Shown piece after piece: positions 54,878-60,000 of a stretch of DNA of 60,000 nt (its first letter is position 1; every line of letters begins with the position of its first letter). Below the pieces are notes generated by a model. That model was not told the origin of the DNA. It searched no databases and saw only the letters and a program-made list of their open reading frames with translations. Source of the DNA: Takakia lepidozioides. Its lineage: Eukaryota; Streptophyta; Takakiopsida; Takakiales; Takakiaceae. A program made the translations under genes and the position numbers. Location of the stretch: the NCBI GenBank assembly GCA_030704615.1, contig CM060732.1:45615053-45675052 (forward strand), in the 5' to 3' direction.

Positions 54878-57236
54878 ATGAAGCAAGCAGGTGTGATGGA
54901 GTGCAGAGCGCAGCTGTGGATGGTGGTGGCGCTGCTGTGTGCGCTAGCGGGAGGTGCTGCAGCGCGGGGATTTGTCCAGGAGGGAGGTAGTGCTTGTGAA
55001 TCGCTGCAGCCTAGTGGGTTGCAGAAGAAAACGTTCTTGTCTCCTCCATTGACGTTCCGTCCTGGGGAGGTGAGGAACAAATACTTCGTGGTGGATGCTC
55101 CGAAGGGCCATCTGGGAATTAGGGACTTCCATGCGGAGCTGGTGGACGAGAAGGGCGTGTCTGTGCTTCTGAGCGATGTGTACCTGCACCACTGGGTCAT
55201 GTATGAGTTATCTGTACCGAGCAACGATGTAGAAACCCATAAGGAGATGCTACTGAAATCCATGGAGAAGAAGCACACTCTTCAGTATCACTCCACCTCA
55301 CACGCTGCCTCATTGGAAGCTGCTGGCACTGGCCTGAAGCTCGCAGATGGACATAGGATGATGCAGTACTTTGGTGTTGGTGGGGAGACCAGGCGCACCA
55401 AGTCAACTATTCCCGCGCCCTTTGCAAGAGAGACTGCAGCTCCTTCCCTGCTTGCTGAGGGTTATGAGCCGATGTGGATTCTTAATGTCCACGGCCTTGA
55501 CACACGGGGCGCCGTCAACACAATGGGGTGCACTGAGTGTCGGTTGGTTCTCTTCTACTCTTCTCTGAAATCTCTTACACCTGTTTTGAGGAAGTTGTCC
55601 ACAGAAAAGAAAGAATGTAAGGGCCTCGTCCCCTGCAGATACTAAAAGCCTTCCGAAAGCTTCAGCCCACCAGGTTTACTTAGCCCATAATTTCCATTGA
55701 CATAGCACTTAGCCATAGCCATAGCCGACAACAATCCTTTGCAGGGAGCTGAGTGGTAAAGTTAAGGGCTGATGTTGACTTCATTTTAAAAGCATGAGAT
55801 CGATTCCAGCACTGCTCCTCCACCCCCCTAGCTTGTGGCAGGTGGACACACATGTCTGTTTCAATGTGCTGTGAAACACTGTCGAGAGATCAAGGGCACG
55901 GTGAAGAAAGAGTGAGGGCCAGCTTACCAAACTATACTGTAGAGTGATATCAAATTTGCTTCTGACATCACAGATAGCTACGAAGTAGTGACTATGAAAG
56001 TATCTTGTGCCGTGTTAACCCTATAACAATGGAAGGTAGAAATAGAGAAGAATCTAGTGGATCGGTGTACTGCCACGAGCTCTATGGTGCTTGAACGATC
56101 CATTCGTGTTTATTATTTCAAGAATTAGAGGTTATGACAATTTTCAGTCAGTTTCTGGATTTGGGGTGAGAGATACTACTCATCTCATTCCTTGAATATG
56201 ATCAGCATGTCATACGATGATTGTGTACTGGGTACTTGCTATCTGTTGTATGGTTGTTCTAATTTGGGAGGACTTGTAGGTGTGATCTTTACAATGTGAC
56301 TGTGGACCGCAAAGGAAATCCTTTATCGGAAAGTTATGTGGGAGGCCTCGAGTGCTGCACAGATGGGAGGCGCTGTGCTGTGAAGGAGGGCTTTGAAGGT
56401 GATGAGCTTGAGATGACCATCTACCTACAGGTGAACTGCTTCACCCTTCACTGTGGTCACTTGGCTTTCAGTGAGTAACTTCACTTAAAATGCCCTTTTT
56501 GGACAGCTTTGGCAACCTTCAGCTGCAGATAGTACTGACTGAGTTTTGAAGTGTGGGGCATTGGATACTGTGCCTCTGTCCACCTTTTGTCCCACAGGCA
56601 TATAGACATTGAAGTGGCTTGTTGTTTTGCCCTGAATGCACGTTCAGCTATTGTTGATGATGAGGTGATGAGTTGAGAGGTACTTGTATGTGCCATACAA
56701 GTCAGGTTTCATTTCCTGATAAAATATGGAAGTGCTGTATTGTGCAGTACACATGGGAATATGTTACTTGGGATGAGTGCGTTGAGCCCCTGTCTTCAAT
56801 ATCCATGAACGTCGTCAAACAAGTCGAGTACACTGTTGAGGGATGTGGCCACACTGGATGTGGCAACACTGATCCCGCCTCTCAGGATTGTGTAGATACA
56901 CGTGAGAGTACACTAGTTGCCCCCTTTGGAGGTGATTTGATCTTCGCAGTGTCGCACTTGCATGCTTCGGCCCTGGATAGTACTCTGTTTGGGGAAGATG
57001 GGCGTGTGATTTGCCACGCTCCTCCCATCTATGGTACTGGACAGGAGGCTGGCAATGAGATGGGCTATGTAGTTGGAATTGTGTCCTGCTACCCTGGGAA
57101 TGAAGTCTCAAAGATTGTGGAGGGAGAGCGTTTGCGACTTGAAGTGAAGTACAGCAAAGTAGGGGGTCCCCACAGTGGTGTGATGGGCCTGATGGGCTTG
57201 CACTTGGCTGCTGGGGGGATTGCTTCAGTTGTGTAA
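54878..57236 (+). CDS. SURNod19-family secreted protein, copy B, three exons
   Basis: Exons deduced: 54878-55542, 56280-56430, 56748-57236, giving 434 residues, a full-length size for the family. The start at 54878 (or the Met at 54896) precedes a hydrophobic signal peptide (LWMVVALLCALAGGAAA). All family blocks of copy A are present, plus the extra ETHKEMLLKS segment. Exon 3 has a short duplication, GCGHTGCGNT. No stop or frameshift. This is the cleanest of the three copies and probably the functional one; the matching 5' sequence upstream is short (from about 54720), so whether it keeps its promoter is uncertain. Confidence 0.88.
55744..55818 (+). other. tRNA-like sequence (possible SINE or tRNA relic), copy B
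   Basis: Identical by eye to the 75-nt sequence at 31072-31146, at the same place in intron 1. Confidence 0.3.
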
Positions 57237-58799
57237 CTCCCCGAGCCTTAATGGGTATGGAAATTCAGTGGTGATATCTGCTGCCACCATAAGTATTCCC
57301 TCTCTTGTTCTTATGTGTAATAGTCCGGTTCTATATAAAATTGGAATTTAAAGTTTACTTGCAGGCAGAAGTAGAGGAAGATTGTTCCATTCATTTGTGT
57401 ATAGCTGACGTACCTCTATAACTTTGTGAAGGTTTTCAGCTCAAAAACCGAGCCAGGAGTAGAACATTTTAGTGTGACAAGGATTTGACCCTCATGGGTT
57501 ACAGTGCAAACAGGGGGCATTTGTAATCACATTACTCCAGCCTGTAAACATTAGTTTCTGAATCATATAATAATGTTGTGATGCTTATTTACGTTTACTA
57601 TCAGATATGCAACTGTGTCATTGTATTTACCTGTACCTGTTTTTGAATTCCATGTCCCTCTTCTCCTCTTCCTCTGTCAGTTATGTGTGGTAAGTCTGCA
57701 AGGAAGAAACATTGCAACCTTTCAGCAATAGGCAGCTGGTCTGTAAAAATGCTTGTGCTAAAATCTGGTTTTTCTCTGGTTGTAACTTGTAACGTTGTAA
57801 CCTTCACTGTCAGTGGTCAGACAAGCTTCACAAGTTGGCAACATGCTATGCAGAATTCTCATAAATGTCAGAGTGAGAACAACAATGGTCACAATCATGG
57901 CATGCTTCTGTTTTTTGGCCCACAAAAACCAAGCTGGGAAAACATACTCGCACTTGCCTAGGAGTGCTTGAAAATGGAACTTCAAAACCTTGATATACAC
58001 AACAACTGCACATATACTTAGACCAGCACTGCATTGCAAGTCCATTTCACAGCAACCTAAGCATTCCTTGTATGTTATCTAGTTTCTGGCTCAAGTCTTC
58101 AGATACCAGAGGTATACAAACAGATAAGTGTGCAGAGAAAAAGCTTGAAAACAAACTCGACGTTCCCAGTTCCTCCCTTCACCTGTCTCGGGAAAGTAAG
58201 TTTAGGAATTTCACTACACGCACGTCGGCATGCAGATTCTTAGAGCTCTAGATCACGGATTGTGCCAACAAAATTGAGAGGCACAACAATTTACCCTAAA
58301 CCACGCACCCCAAGGTCAATAAGCACCCATTCAATCAATGCTCCTGCCGGGGCAGATCGTCAGGTCGATCATAATTGAATGCATCTGGAGAATCTTACAG
58401 AGGTGCATTTGAGCTTTGAAGTCCATCTTCTTCCATTTTTTCCTCCGAAAGGTGTGGGTCAACTCGGCTTTTGAATCTTGGGCAGTGGGGGCCACTGACA
58501 GAATCGACGGAATCGGGCAATCCAAGATGCACTAGAGATCCTGCTGATCACAATTCCTTCTCCCTTTTTTGTTTCTCGCTCTTGGCGTGTTTCCGAGTCG
58601 CTCGCCTATCGATCTCCTGCCGCTGCTTTCTCGCACATGTTTCAGAAGCTCCGCCAGGGTGCCTAACTTTGCCTCTCGGGGCCTGGCTGCGCTCTCGTCT
58701 CCTTCTCCGTGTGTACTCACCTCTCACCACCCGTACCTGTTTGATTAGAGAAGAAGTATGCTATACTGTTGGAAGAGTTGGTAAGAGGCATTGAGAGAA
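57237..58799. other. 3' flank of SURNod19-B, shared with copy A
   Basis: Corresponds to 33900-35475. No gene seen; the last 250 bp look like a leader for the choline-kinase remnant. Confidence 0.4.
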
Positions 58800-59100
58800 T
58801 GGTGGCTGTACCCAAGCTGGCAGGGAGCTAGGTGTCCAGACGGACATCTTGGACGCCCGTGACCTCAGTTTGAGGCAGTTGAAGGGGGCGATGACCAACC
58901 AGGTCTATGAATGCCACTGGAAGAGAGATGGCCATCGCCCCAGGAAAGTGCTGGTGTGTGTCTATGGCGAGGGGAGCAACATCTTCTTCAATCGGGACAA
59001 TGCATTGCGCACGTTTGAGCGGATGTCGCAGAGTGGACAGGGCCCTCATCTGTTGGGCCGATTCCCCAGTGGTCGTGTTGAAGAATTTATCCGAGCTCGG
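58800..59100 (+). pseudogene. Choline/ethanolamine kinase first-exon remnant, copy B
   Basis: The open frame includes LDARDLSLRQLKGAMTNQVY, RKVLVCVYGEGSNIFFNRDN, FERMSQSGQGPHLLGRFPSG and VEEFIRAR, ending at a possible GT donor (CGG|GTCCGT). This is the N-terminal lobe of choline kinase. No in-frame ATG with a clear context was found at the expected distance. No exon with the kinase catalytic loop (Brenner motif) or choline-binding region is visible before 60000, so it may be a truncated copy, or the gene may continue beyond the window. Confidence 0.7.
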
Positions 59101-60000
59101 GTCCGTCCCCCTTCTTTCATTTCCTTCCAGATAATGACCTCATGCCGAATTCAGGAACAGTGCTGTTTTCTATACATGATTTTTCTTCTTCCTTTCTCAC
59201 TCTTCTTGTGTGACCTCCAAACCTTGGGAATTCACCATGAGTAAGCAGCCCAAGATTCTAAAGCTGAAAAACGTACTAACGGATATACATGGCTGTGGTC
59301 AGGGAATGGAGGGCATCACAGACACTATCAGCAACTATGCGCGACCCTGAAATATCAGCACAGATTGCAGCGGAACTGTGGGAATTCCATGGCTAGACAT
59401 GGCTGGCCAAGCCAGACCAAAGCTCTCGGATCGCCTTAGGTCTGGGCTCTCACTCCAGCCTTGCTCCCTAAAATTATTGGTCTTCAAAATCTATTTCCAG
59501 TTCAGATTTTACTAGGTTCTCACATCGACGCATCCTTTGGACATTAGAAGTCTGTTGCTTCTACACACAATGCATATGGCAGAGACTGGCTGGACAAAAC
59601 TGTGAGGCTAGCAAAGCCGGAGCACCTTGAGGAGTTTGGGGTTGCATAATATGGGTCTTGAAGTTGAGCGACCTGAAGCAGCGCCTTTCTAAGTCAGGCG
59701 AGAGCATCAGATTTTGCCATCATGATTTGCAGTACAGAAACATCCTAATTTCCGAGGAGGATAGCTAGAGAGAGAGAAGACTCTGGCCGAGGCCGGCGTA
59801 ACTAAGAGCCACTTCGCCTCACGGCTACTTCCCCCTTTGGGGAGTGGGCCCTATGGATAGCTACATCACCATAATTGTCTGTGCCTATCTCTGTTGTTTG
59901 CTCCAACAGCTCTTTTGCTTACTAAGAACCACTACTGTCACCCTTTCAGGGTGGGCTCCCACAACCTGCGGATAGAGACTGGCAGATGGGAAAACCTGCA
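59101..60000. other. Region without a recognisable gene
   Basis: The first 100 bp still match copy A (36275-36370). After that nothing coding or repetitive was recognised. Confidence 0.35.

Larger units (their letters stand above)
54720..59200 (+). repeat. Segmental duplication, copy B
   Basis: Same order as 30100-36370 without the MITE, the CACTA fragment or the choline-kinase insertion. Confidence 0.85.

Overview
This window looks like nuclear DNA of a land plant, most likely a non-seed plant (moss, lycophyte or fern grade). The genes are spliced with GT/AG introns, and copia, LINE, MULE and CACTA sequences are abundant. There is a terpene synthase of the microbial-like (MTPSL) type, a family known from non-seed plants. 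The species cannot be named from the sequence alone.

Layout. 1-840: end of an inverted, broken copy of a SURNod19 gene. 1447-5039: ten-exon anthranilate phosphoribosyltransferase gene with one 1-nt deletion. 5325-14105: an inverted repeat pair encloses a prefoldin-5 exon split by a 1.3-kb foldback element, and an MTPSL terpene synthase split by a 3-kb copia element. 16263-21458: seven-exon TPR-CHAT protein with an intact His/Cys pair. 22288-24445: five-exon gene on the minus strand with consistent splice phases and no family I recognise. 25209-29400: broken LINE. 30245-36300 and 54878-59100: two copies of a segmental duplication, each with an intact three-exon SURNod19 gene followed by a choline-kinase first-exon fragment. 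The left copy has gained a MITE and a CACTA transposase fragment in intron 1. 37387-38640: copia gag/protease remnant.

The most unusual part is 38641-53850, about 15 kb. It is bounded by two large inverted arrays built from GGGTTACA/GGGTGACA words. Between them lie two genes pointing towards each other. One is a Mutator-like (MULE) transposase with DDE residues and a SWIM zinc finger, carrying one frameshift. The other is a five-exon gene joining an N-terminal C2HC-type zinc finger to a C-terminal Ulp1/C48 cysteine protease. The same short word fills the introns and intergenic spacers, and even part of the protease coding sequence, where it is read as a Gly-Asp-Thr repeat. I read the block as a giant MULE carrying a ULP1-like gene whose putative binding word has spread through the whole element.

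The host genes have no obvious shared pathway. The window is a gene-poor, transposon-rich region in which several metabolic genes have decayed while the TPR-CHAT gene, the unknown gene and two SURNod19 copies keep open reading frames. Exon limits were deduced by hand from splice sites and reading phase; no database search was possible.
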